Shown one piece after another: positions 1-6,432 of a stretch of DNA of 12,301 nucleotides; the stretch's first letter is position 1, and every line of letters begins with the position of its first letter. The stretch is from NCBI GenBank assembly GCA_002396885.1, contig DGXY01000108.1:1-12301 (forward strand), read 5' to 3'. The notes under the pieces are model-generated. The model searched no databases, had not been told where the DNA came from, and saw only the letters and a list, made by a program, of their open reading frames with translations. Both the position numbers and the translations under genes were made by a program. The DNA is from Akkermansiaceae bacterium UBA5020. Its GTDB lineage: Bacteria > Verrucomicrobiota > Verrucomicrobiia > Verrucomicrobiales > DEV007.

Positions 1-80
1 GAGTATGAGTATTAGTATGAGTATGAGTATGAGTATGAGTATGAGTATGAGTATGAGTATGAGTATGAGTATGAGTATGA
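1..80. repeat. (GAGTAT)n hexanucleotide tandem repeat, about 13 units
   Basis: The first 78 bases are 13 consecutive 6-base units. All read GAGTAT except the third, which is TAGTAT, and a partial unit (GA) follows. The array reaches base 1, so its true length is unknown. It lies about 30 bases beyond the stop codon of the minus-strand sialidase gene. On the minus strand it could be read as a Ser-Tyr dipeptide repeat in one open frame, but that frame overlaps the C-terminal end of the sialidase gene and does not look like a real protein. Arrays of this purity are prone to slipped-strand length change. Confidence 0.95.
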
Positions 81-111
81 GGTAAGTGTAGGAAGATGAG
101 AGGATGATCGA

Positions 112-1269
112 TCAAGAAACCAACCGCCATTTCGCCTGGCGGAGCTGTGCCATGGGCGAATCGGCGAGCTTCTCATACCACACACTGACAAAACCACCGT
201 CCTCTAGCTCGACGGTCGAGGGGTAGCCGAGATCCCCGCCGATCCCGTCGCCCGAGATTTCGATGGGCTCGGACCAAGACTCGCCCTCATCCGTGCTGAT
301 CCTTGCCTGATTGCCAAAGGGCTTGCGGCGATGGCCATAGCTCATGAGGAGCCGGCCGTCTCTCAGCCGCAGAAGATGGGAAGGCAGGCCCCAGACGTCG
401 ATGGGGTGGGGAACCGTCCAAGTCTTCCCGCCGTCGGTCGACTCCGACTGCAAGGTCTCGCCCTTGTTGGCCGCATTATGGTTGCGGATCTGCACGATGA
501 TCTTGCCGCTCGTGCACTGCACCGCATGCAGTTCATGATACTCCTTTACCACATCTCCTTCGCGGGTCGGGATTTCAGCGAGCCATTCCCAGGTCTCGCC
601 GTCGTCTGTCGAGACGGAGACGCCGATGCGTTTCTCCTCGGTCCAGAGTTCCTTGCCCGCGTAGAGGAGGCGGCCGTCGGCGAGCTGGCAAGGGCCGTGG
701 GGGCTGTTCACGATCGTGTCGATGCGGCCGGAGAAGGAGAGGCCGCGATCCGTCGAGCGAAAACCCCAGCAACCGAGTTCCCCCTCGCGCGTTTCCTCAT
801 CGGCGATGCGGGCGTGGGCTGCGAGCCAGGCAGGATCCGTGGCCTTGCTCCCGCCCTCGGCCACCATGGGAGCATAGGCGAGCGAGGTGAAGGTGGTGAC
901 GACGAGGGTGCCCTTGGCCGTCTCGAGCACCCCCGCGTCGCGGTCGTCGATGGGGCCGTCGTGGACGGTGCGGGGAAAGGTCCAGCTCGCTCCACTGTCT
1001 CGAGAGGTCATCATCTCGACCGTTCCGAAGGGGCAGACATGCGCCTCACGGCGTCCCGACCAGACCAAAACGAGTTCACCTTTTTTGGTGCGTGTCAGGG
1101 TCGGCCAACCGTGGTAGTAGCTCGCCTGCGGCGAAATGACTTTGGTTTCGAGCAGTTCCGCCCCGGGCGTCGCGGCGCGGGCGCGCAAGGCAGGAAGAAG
1201 ACTCGCGGCGGACGCGGCGAGGGAGAGGCCGGCGAAGCGGCGGCGGGAAAGGGAAGGCGGGTTTTCCAT
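112..1269 (-). CDS. Tat-exported sialidase-like (BNR/Asp-box) glycoside hydrolase
   Basis: A 385-residue predicted exported hydrolase of the six-bladed beta-propeller sialidase superfamily. Five Asp boxes (S-x-D-x-G-x-x-W/F) are visible near residues 89-98, 172-181, 220-229, 277-286 and 325-334. Their even spacing matches propeller blades. The N-terminus carries a twin-arginine signal: SRRRFAG at residues 8-14, a hydrophobic Ala/Leu stretch, then an ARA cleavage site near residue 32. This means export of a folded protein. The ATG at 1269 was chosen because it places the Tat motif at the usual distance from the start. The frame stays open to a GTG at 1413, which would add 48 unlikely residues. 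No F/Y-R-I-P motif of classical GH33 sialidases was found, so the sugar substrate is uncertain. It could act on sialylated or other glycans in the periplasm or outside the cell. It is monocistronic and divergent from the ribbon-helix-helix gene. Confidence 0.85.
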   Translation of the reverse strand: MENPPSLSRRRFAGLSLAASAASLLPALRARAATPGAELLETKVISPQASYYHGWPTLTRTKKGELVLVWSGRREAHVCPFGTVEMMTSRDSGASWTFPRTVHDGPIDDRDAGVLETAKGTLVVTTFTSLAYAPMVAEGGSKATDPAWLAAHARIADEETREGELGCWGFRSTDRGLSFSGRIDTIVNSPHGPCQLADGRLLYAGKELWTEEKRIGVSVSTDDGETWEWLAEIPTREGDVVKEYHELHAVQCTSGKIIVQIRNHNAANKGETLQSESTDGGKTWTVPHPIDVWGLPSHLLRLRDGRLLMSYGHRRKPFGNQARISTDEGESWSEPIEISGDGIGGDLGYPSTVELEDGGFVSVWYEKLADSPMAQLRQAKWRLVS

Positions 1270-1432
1270 GAAAGGATCATGGCGGTGGAAGCGGTGAATC
1301 GACAGTCCGTGATCATGGGCGGAGCCGGGGCCGAGGAGGGAATCGCGTTCAACCCTGCCTCCGGCGGCAGCCGCCGAAATCGCTCGTCGATCGCGGTTGT
1401 CCGGCCTAGTCACGCCGGAACGCGGACGGATG

Positions 1433-1455
1433 AAAAGTTACGCAGCCGTAATTTT
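1433..1455. promoter_or_regulatory. AT-rich dyad in the divergent intergenic region
   Basis: The arms TTACG (1438-1442) and CGTAA (1447-1451) enclose CAGC. They are extended by AAAA on the left and TTTT on the right if G1437 is bulged out. The dyad sits in the 225-base divergent gap between the sialidase and ribbon-helix-helix starts, an AT-rich patch in otherwise GC-rich DNA. It may be an operator or part of a promoter. It could also fold as a weak hairpin with a short T tract. No binding protein is shown by the sequence. Confidence 0.3.
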
Positions 1456-1473
1456 GTCTCTTGCTTCAGCGCG

Positions 1474-1488
1474 ACAGTAACACACTGT
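1474..1488. promoter_or_regulatory. Candidate operator dyad ahead of ribbon-helix-helix gene
   Basis: This is a perfect inverted repeat, ACAGT-AACAC-ACTGT, ending 6 bases before the ATG at 1495. A TGTAAT hexamer at 1486-1491 overlaps its right arm and resembles a -10 element, although no well-spaced -35 box goes with it. Ribbon-helix-helix repressors commonly bind short palindromes that overlap their own promoter. Autoregulation is therefore a reasonable inference but is not demonstrated. Confidence 0.35.
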
Positions 1489-1494
1489 AATGGT

Positions 1495-1746
1495 ATGAGC
1501 GATACGGAGATGAAGTATGTGGCCACGAAAATCGATTCGGAAACGCTTTCCGAGGTGGAGCGCATCACCCGCGAAACCGGGCTGAAGACCGCCGATCTTC
1601 TCCGCATCGGGCTCCGCATGCTCATCAAGGAATACGCGGAGGTCGGCAAAATTGAGGTTGGGAAGGAGGCCGATGGGCAGAATTCGCAGCGCCGTCAAGC
1701 AGCGGGCACGAGGCGTCGGCCTTCGCGGGCTTCTCTCCGGGTTTGA
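1495..1746 (+). CDS. Small ribbon-helix-helix (CopG/Arc-like) protein
   Basis: An 83-residue basic protein. Residues 6-46 follow the ribbon-helix-helix plan: a short strand (KYVATKI), helix 1 (SETLSEVERITRETG), a turn, and helix 2 (KTADLLRIGLRMLIKEYAEV). This fold usually binds DNA as a dimer, as in transcriptional repressors and antitoxins. The last ~25 residues are Arg/Ala/Ser-rich and look disordered. No toxin gene adjoins it, so a toxin-antitoxin role is not supported. Two starts are possible: ATG at 1495 and ATG at 1510 (MKYVATK). The second would be right if TGTAAT at 1486-1491 is the -10 box. The frame continues upstream without a stop into antisense of the sialidase gene, but that part has no protein-like character. 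Confidence 0.6.
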   Translation: MSDTEMKYVATKIDSETLSEVERITRETGLKTADLLRIGLRMLIKEYAEVGKIEVGKEADGQNSQRRQAAGTRRRPSRASLRV

Positions 1747-1764
1747 GAGCGGAAAAGACTTTTC

Positions 1765-1784
1765 GACAGGCGCAGGAGCCTGTC
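1765..1784. other. GC-rich hairpin (first of a tandem pair)
   Basis: A perfect 7-base-pair stem, GACAGGC/GCCTGTC, with a 6-base loop. It begins 18 bases after the ribbon-helix-helix stop codon. The octamer TTTCGACA at 1761-1768 overlaps its left arm and recurs at 1819-1826. No strong T tract follows, so this is at best a weak intrinsic terminator. It may instead be a palindromic repeat unit. Confidence 0.5.
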
Positions 1785-1799
1785 TCGCCGATTTCATCA

Positions 1800-1815
1800 G
1801 GAGGCGTTCGCCTCC
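1800..1815. other. GC-rich hairpin (second of a tandem pair)
   Basis: GGAGGC and GCCTCC enclose a GTTC tetraloop, and the run CCCTTT follows. It lies 15 bases after the first hairpin, inside the 159-base gap before the AIM24-family gene. With only three Ts after the stem, terminator function is doubtful. The rest of the gap shows no gene-like signal. Confidence 0.5.
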
Positions 1816-1905
1816 CCCTTTCGACACGCGGTCTCCCGAGTGCCGCAGGCCCCCGAGCGGGAGCGGCTGCGTTGACCTCGATCGGTTTTCCAGTTAGCTT
1901 CGCCG

Positions 1906-2598
1906 ATGTCCCGCTACTCCCTCCAGCAATTCGTCCAGCAAACCGCGCAACAGGAACTGAACCAGGGGACCTTCGAGCTGGAGTCCGACCGCATGCTCGA
2001 GGTGAATCTCAATGGCATGGTCTGGATGAAGATGGGGGCGATGGTCGCCTACCGTGGTCAGGTCAAATTCACCCGTGAGGGCCTGCTCGAGCAGGGGCTG
2101 GGCAGTCTCCTGAAAAAGGCCGTCTCGGGAGAAGGTGCCCGACTCACCAAAGGCGAGGGCCAGGGCAAGATGTATCTCGCCGACCGCGGCAAGAAGATCT
2201 CCATCATCCAGCTCGATGGCGAGGCGCTCTGCGTGAACGGAAACGACATCCTCGCCTTCGAGGCCACCGTCAAAAACGAGATCAAGATGATGCGCCGGGT
2301 CGCCGGTATGGTCGCGGGCGGGCTGTTCAATTACCGCCTTTCCGGCACGGGGCTCATCGCTATTTCTTCGCACTACAATCCCATGACCCTGCGCGTCACT
2401 CCGGGCAATCCCGTCTTCACCGACCCGAACGCGACGATTGCTTGGTCGGCCAATCTGAATCCCGACTTCAAGACCGACATCAGCTTCAAGACCTTTCTCG
2501 GTCGTGGCAGCGGCGATTCCTTCCAGATGAAGTTCGAGGGCGACGGCTTCATCGTCGTGCAGCCCTACGAGGAGGTTTATCTGGCGGCGGGTGGTTGA
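1906..2598 (+). CDS. AIM24 family protein
   Basis: A 230-residue protein that matches the AIM24 family (named after yeast Altered Inheritance of Mitochondria 24; beta-rich, TRAP-like fold). Supporting features are the glycine-punctuated strands through residues 25-120, the segment GGLFNYRLSGTGLIAISS at 138-155, and a C-terminal section ending in GDGFIVVQPYEE (212-223). The family's biochemical role in bacteria is not established. No signal peptide or membrane helix is visible, so it is probably cytoplasmic or peripheral. The length is normal for the family. The ATG at 1906 is the first in frame and gives the expected N-terminus. No Shine-Dalgarno motif precedes it. It starts a run of four same-strand genes with envelope character. 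Confidence 0.85.
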   Translation: MSRYSLQQFVQQTAQQELNQGTFELESDRMLEVNLNGMVWMKMGAMVAYRGQVKFTREGLLEQGLGSLLKKAVSGEGARLTKGEGQGKMYLADRGKKISIIQLDGEALCVNGNDILAFEATVKNEIKMMRRVAGMVAGGLFNYRLSGTGLIAISSHYNPMTLRVTPGNPVFTDPNATIAWSANLNPDFKTDISFKTFLGRGSGDSFQMKFEGDGFIVVQPYEEVYLAAGG

Positions 2599-2697
2599 GG
2601 AAGCAAAGAAAGGAGGAGCGCCCGACCTTTTTCCTTCCCGCCCGCGCGACGGCTCTGGTAATCTGGGGTCTTCGTGTTACTTTCGCCTAAACCCGTC

Positions 2698-3141
2698 ATG
2701 CCCAGGAGAGCCAGTTCCGGAATCAACATCGGTCAAATCGCCGGGATCGCTGCCGCCATCGTCGGTTTTGTGGTCATCGCCGCCCTGCTGTTCAAGCTCA
2801 TCGCGGGCGGGCTTTTTGGCGACGGAGGGGGGAAGCCGGGTTCGCGGGTGGCGAGTGGCAATGCCGCTCCGCTCAGTCTCGTGACCTATCGCGACAACGG
2901 CAACAGCCTGCGCGGCAATGTCTACCGGGTCGAGGGCAAGGTCGAGGAGACCTTGCGCTGGACGTCCGACCGCGGACGCCTCATCAGTTTCGAGGCCCGC
3001 GATGCCACCGAGACGATGCCGGTGCCCGTGCTCGTGCCGGAAGATTTCAGCAACATCAACATCGAGCGCGGCACCGAGCTGGGCATGGTCGTCCGGGTCG
3101 ATCGCGACGGCACCCTCGTGGCCGAGGCGATCGACGAGTGA
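2698..3141 (+). CDS. Single-pass membrane protein with small beta-rich C-terminal domain
   Basis: A 147-residue protein. Residues about 11-37 form one hydrophobic helix (IGQIAGIAAAIVGFVVIAALLFKLIAG), followed by a Gly-rich linker (38-50). The soluble domain at ~65-145 has strand-like segments (NVYRVEGKVEETLRW, RLISFEAR, VPVLVPEDF, ELGMVVRVDRDGTLVAEAI) that suggest an OB-like barrel. That assignment is a guess from pattern, not a family match. The ATG at 2698 puts three basic residues before the helix. An in-frame GTG at 2674 would add 8 residues. It lies 99 bases after the AIM24-family gene and 37 before the large secreted protein, so it is plausibly cotranscribed with the latter. Function unknown. 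Confidence 0.7.
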   Translation: MPRRASSGINIGQIAGIAAAIVGFVVIAALLFKLIAGGLFGDGGGKPGSRVASGNAAPLSLVTYRDNGNSLRGNVYRVEGKVEETLRWTSDRGRLISFEARDATETMPVPVLVPEDFSNINIERGTELGMVVRVDRDGTLVAEAIDE

Positions 3142-3178
3142 TGGGACTTTCCTTTTCCTTGTTTCCTGACATTCAGCC

Positions 3179-5146
3179 ATGAAAACTCCCGTCCTTCTCA
3201 CCGCTGCCGCGATCCTCGGCGGATCGAGCCTTTTCGGTCAGGTCTACACGCCGCCGACTCCGGGAGCCGGGGGAGGGGCGGCTCCTGCCGGGGGCGGAGC
3301 CCCGCCGTCGAACCAGACCACGATCGTCAACCAGGGCGGCCAGCAGCAGGGAAACCAGCAGGTCGTCGGCAACGATGTGCCTTACTTAGATCCGACGACC
3401 GACGTCTTCACCTTCGACGGGAAAAGTTTCAACGTGAACGACAACCGCGTCTTCCGGGCAAGGTTTGAAAAATACCTCAATTCCGAGGCGGCGACCTCCG
3501 AGATGGATACGGCCTACCGCATGGCCATCCGCGAGATCCTCGACACCCTCTCGCCCCACAACCGCGACGCCAAGAAGTTTCCCAAGGCAGTGGCCCAGCT
3601 TCAGCGGGCCTCCCAGTTTCCCCAGGATGCGCGGCTTTGCGAGTCGCTCGCGAACGCGGTCTACCGGGTCTATCTCGCCCAGCGGAACCAGGCACAGTTG
3701 AAGCAGCTTAATAACGAACTCGACCTCCAGCGCCGTCAGCTCGACTGGAGTTTTGATTCGTGGAGCGACGGGGATGCCGGCACGAGGGAGCGCAAGCTGA
3801 GTGACGATCCAAGCAAGCAGGACCCCGCCGCAACCGATCCGGTCAACGCCGGGCATATTCAGCGCTACGTGCAGCGCATCGCCGAGGTCGAGGCCGAGCG
3901 GGTCGCCAACGCGGCGAAGGTGCAGCTCTCCGAGCTCGAAGCGAAGCTCGAGTTTCAGGCGCTCGTGGTCCAGTTCTTCCTGCAGCGCCGCTTTGAGCAC
4001 GTCGTGATGGCGACTCGCTTTTACACCGAATTTTTCAAGGACGGCGACGGCAAGCTGCAATTCGAGGAAGGCTCGGAGGTCGAACAATCCTTCGCCAAGA
4101 CGATCGGATTCAATCCGACGATCACGACGCTCGACGCCTTCGCGAACGAGGCGATCCGCGATGTCGGTCAGTCGGTGGAGTCCTTCGGCTTCCTCATGGA
4201 TTCGGGGAAGACGGACGGAGCCCTCCGCCAGCTCCAGCAGGCTTTCGTGATGGGTGAGCACCTCCCGCCGGTGCAGAGCGTGCCGCGGGAAAAGAAGACC
4301 GCGATTCTTGAATACGCGGAGAATTCCTTTCAGCTTGTCAATGCGATCGAGGTGAAGGATTACGGGCTCGCTGAGGAGCTGGTGAACAAGATGAAGGTTC
4401 AGGCCGGGGACTTTGATTACTCAAAGCCGACTGCGGCGATCGAGGCGGCGAAGCTGAGCAGCAACATGCGCATCCGCACGGCGAAGAATGCGGCGCTGCA
4501 GGGCGACAACGACGCCTACGAGGTAAACATCAAGGCCGCGGCCGAGACCTGGCCGCAGAATCCGATGTTGAAGGAGCAGTTCAATCTCATCGCCGACTCG
4601 GCGGATGTTCAGCAGCAGGCGAAGATCGAGTTCGACCGTCTCCTCGGAACCCAGAGCTACCGCCAGATTTTCACGGACCGGGCCCGTTTCATCGCCGCGA
4701 CGGTGGACGACCCCGAGCGGCAGAAGGCGCTCGAGCAGATCATCGGCAACATTCAGGAGATCGAAACGGTGATGAAGCAGGCCGACACCCTCGCCAAGGC
4801 GGGCAACAACCACGCCGCCTGGGAAATCGTGGAAAAGACCTTCGAGCGTTTCCCTGACGATGTCGCGTTGAGTGCGAAACGGTCCGACCTCGCCACGGAC
4901 GTGGCACCTTTCGTGAAGGCACTCAAGAATGCCGAGAACCAGGAGGTGCGGAAGCAATTCGGTTCGGGACTGGCCTGGTTCCTCAGCGCGCGGCAGATTT
5001 ATCCGCAGAGCGAGTTTGCCAGCGACGGGATCAAACGCCTCATCGACCGCATTTTGCCCGAAGAGGAAGGGTCTGGTTTGACGCCCGAGACGGATACGGC
5101 CGGCGTCGGCAACGGCGGGGCCGCGGCACCCCCGGATTCGCTCTGA
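3179..5146 (+). CDS. Large secreted alpha-helical protein, possibly TPR-like
   Basis: A 655-residue protein of unrecognised family. Residues 1-20 are a Sec signal peptide (KTPVLLTAAAILGGSSLFG, then Q), with no lipobox. Residues 24-65 are Gly/Pro/Ala then Gln/Asn-rich low complexity. A short folded start (YLDPTTDVFTFDGKSFNVNDNRVFRARFEKYLN, 69-101) is followed by almost continuous helices. A coiled coil is likely at about 228-270. Helix pairs at about 375-620 (for example NNHAAWEIVEKTFERFPDDVAL, IYPQSEFASDGIKRLIDRIL) resemble tetratricopeptide repeats. The C-terminus is Gly/Ala/Pro-rich. The likely site is the periplasm or outer membrane, as a scaffold or binding protein. No catalytic motif was seen. 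The GC-rich hairpin at 5181-5195 may end its transcript. Confidence 0.75.
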   Translation: MKTPVLLTAAAILGGSSLFGQVYTPPTPGAGGGAAPAGGGAPPSNQTTIVNQGGQQQGNQQVVGNDVPYLDPTTDVFTFDGKSFNVNDNRVFRARFEKYLNSEAATSEMDTAYRMAIREILDTLSPHNRDAKKFPKAVAQLQRASQFPQDARLCESLANAVYRVYLAQRNQAQLKQLNNELDLQRRQLDWSFDSWSDGDAGTRERKLSDDPSKQDPAATDPVNAGHIQRYVQRIAEVEAERVANAAKVQLSELEAKLEFQALVVQFFLQRRFEHVVMATRFYTEFFKDGDGKLQFEEGSEVEQSFAKTIGFNPTITTLDAFANEAIRDVGQSVESFGFLMDSGKTDGALRQLQQAFVMGEHLPPVQSVPREKKTAILEYAENSFQLVNAIEVKDYGLAEELVNKMKVQAGDFDYSKPTAAIEAAKLSSNMRIRTAKNAALQGDNDAYEVNIKAAAETWPQNPMLKEQFNLIADSADVQQQAKIEFDRLLGTQSYRQIFTDRARFIAATVDDPERQKALEQIIGNIQEIETVMKQADTLAKAGNNHAAWEIVEKTFERFPDDVALSAKRSDLATDVAPFVKALKNAENQEVRKQFGSGLAWFLSARQIYPQSEFASDGIKRLIDRILPEEEGSGLTPETDTAGVGNGGAAAPPDSL

Positions 5147-5180
5147 GGAATCGCATCGACGGCAATCGGTCGGAGTTTCG

Positions 5181-5195
5181 CCGCAAACGTTGCGG
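5181..5195 (+). terminator. Short hairpin after the secreted-protein gene
   Basis: Perfect 6-base arms, CCGCAA and TTGCGG, enclose ACG and begin 34 bases after the stop codon at 5146. The following bases (TGACGGAAAAATTG) give no T tract, so it is not a standard intrinsic terminator. It may be a processing or regulatory stem. It lies in the 138-base gap ahead of the L,D-transpeptidase gene, which otherwise shows no convincing promoter. Confidence 0.3.
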
Positions 5196-5284
5196 TGACG
5201 GAAAAATTGAGGTGAAAACCCATAAAATCGTTGACTGGCTGCTAAGCTGGCGTCATCTCTGCTTTCCTATTTTCGGATGCTGAT

Positions 5285-6346
5285 ATGACGATTTGTTTTG
5301 GTTCTTCTTCGCTCTCTTTCTTCACCCTCATTCTGGTCGGTGCCCTCTTGACGTCCTGTAGTGTGGACGAGCCTGCCGTCTTTTCGATCGGTGCTGCCCG
5401 GACGGGCGCGACCGTGAAAGAGAAAAAAGGCGAGGTCTCCGTCGAGGACAAGAAGGAAGCGGCCGCCAAGGCCAAGCTGGCCGCGGCCAAAGCCAAGGAG
5501 GAAGCCGCCCGGGAGGCTGCTGAGGCAAAGGCCGAAGCCAAGGAGAAGGCGGACAAACTCGCTCTCGCGAAGAAGAAGGAAGCCGAAAAACTTGCTGAAG
5601 AGGAGGCTGAGGCCAAGGAGGAAGCTGCCAGGGACGCTGCGGAGCTGGCGGAGAAAAAGGCCCGCGCCGAAGCGCTCTTGGCCCGCGAAAAAGAGGAGGA
5701 CGCCGAAAAACAGGCCAAACTGGTCGCGAAGGCAAAAGCCGACGCGGATCGGGCTGCGCGCGACGGTGAACGCGAATTTGCAACGCTTGCTTCTCTTGGT
5801 CAGAGTGGTGGGGGATTTTTCTCGATGCTGTCGTTCGGTAAGTCCGCCCGCCAATACAAAAGCGAAGGACATGAGATTTTCGTCAATCACGCCCTTCTTC
5901 CGGCTCTCGATCCCAGCAACGCCAAGATCGAGGTCGACCTGAGCGACCAGCGTGCCCGGGTCTACCGGGAACAGGGTGGGCACAAGGTGCTCGTGATCGA
6001 AACGCAGATTTCCTCCGGTAAATCGGGCCACGCGACGCCGACCGGCAGCTTCAAGATCGGAGAGAAGGTCGAACAAAAGCAATCGACGCTCTACGGCACC
6101 TGGGTGGATGGCGGTGGCAACGCGGTGGGCGGCAGCAGTGAGGTCGGTCGTCGTCCGTCCGGTGCGTCTCGTTTTGTCGGAGCCGACATGCCCTACTGGA
6201 TGCGCATCAATGGCGGGATCGGCCTCCATGTGGGCATCGTTCCCGATCAACCGGCCAGCCACGGATGCATCCGTGTGCCTGCTTCGGTCCAGCCTCTTAT
6301 CTATTCGAAGGTGGATGTGGGGACGCCGGTGACGGTCACCCATTGA
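5285..6346 (+). CDS. Lipoprotein L,D-transpeptidase (YkuD domain) with long coiled-coil spacer
   Basis: A 353-residue predicted periplasmic enzyme that would form or exchange L,D (3-3) cross-links in peptidoglycan, or attach proteins to it. Residues 1-25 form a lipoprotein signal with lipobox LTSC (22-25). Residues ~45-165 are an Ala/Glu/Lys-rich coiled coil like the TolA spacer, with KEEAAREAAE at 71-80 repeated as KEEAARDAAE at 111-120. The YkuD domain spans ~213-352: KIEVDLSDQRARVYREQGG, then TPTGSFKIGEK (251-261), then the catalytic signature, with H315 followed by SHGCIR at 325-330 (nucleophile Cys328). All expected catalytic residues are present. The lipid anchor plus rod could let the enzyme reach the wall from a membrane. 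It has its own upstream gap, and the downstream gap holds an inverted repeat before pdxJ. Confidence 0.9.
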   Translation: MTICFGSSSLSFFTLILVGALLTSCSVDEPAVFSIGAARTGATVKEKKGEVSVEDKKEAAAKAKLAAAKAKEEAAREAAEAKAEAKEKADKLALAKKKEAEKLAEEEAEAKEEAARDAAELAEKKARAEALLAREKEEDAEKQAKLVAKAKADADRAARDGEREFATLASLGQSGGGFFSMLSFGKSARQYKSEGHEIFVNHALLPALDPSNAKIEVDLSDQRARVYREQGGHKVLVIETQISSGKSGHATPTGSFKIGEKVEQKQSTLYGTWVDGGGNAVGGSSEVGRRPSGASRFVGADMPYWMRINGGIGLHVGIVPDQPASHGCIRVPASVQPLIYSKVDVGTPVTVTH

Positions 6347-6386
6347 GCGGCCTTCCGTTCCGTGGCAGCGGAGGCTGGACAAGCTT

Positions 6387-6419
6387 TTTTCCGCCAATTT
6401 CCCAACACGCTGCGGAAAA
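6387..6419. promoter_or_regulatory. 8-base inverted repeat just upstream of pdxJ
   Basis: TTTTCCGC (6387-6394) and GCGGAAAA (6412-6419) are perfect 8-base arms around 17 bases. The right arm ends 13 bases before the pdxJ ATG. A run of six Ts (6385-6390) overlaps the left arm. The position suits an operator or an mRNA stem that affects pdxJ translation. A plus-strand terminator is less likely because the T run precedes the stem. Confidence 0.35.
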
Positions 6420-6432
6420 TGCGGTCTAGATT

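Noticed and set aside
12..197. Minus-strand frame ending in a Ser-Tyr repeat
   Set aside because: It overlaps the sialidase C-terminal codons and the repeat part is just the translated hexanucleotide array.
331..1494. Long plus-strand open frame antisense to the sialidase gene, continuous with the ribbon-helix-helix frame
   Set aside because: Its sequence has no domain character, while the opposite strand carries five Asp boxes and a Tat signal. Only the part from 1495 on looks like protein.
2608..2632. AAAGG/CCTTT stem with a T run after the AIM24-family gene
   Set aside because: The stem is only about five base pairs with a long loop, too weak to call a terminator.
5231..5236. TTGACT as a -35 box ahead of the L,D-transpeptidase gene
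   Set aside because: No acceptable -10 hexamer occurs 16-18 bases downstream.
6385..6390. Six-T run as an intrinsic terminator after the L,D-transpeptidase gene
   Set aside because: The bases just before it do not form a stable GC-rich stem; only an imperfect, bulged pairing further upstream is possible.
5267..6397. 376-codon minus-strand open frame
   Set aside because: It is antisense to the L,D-transpeptidase gene, whose catalytic motif is complete. The composition mirrors the Ala/Lys-rich rod.
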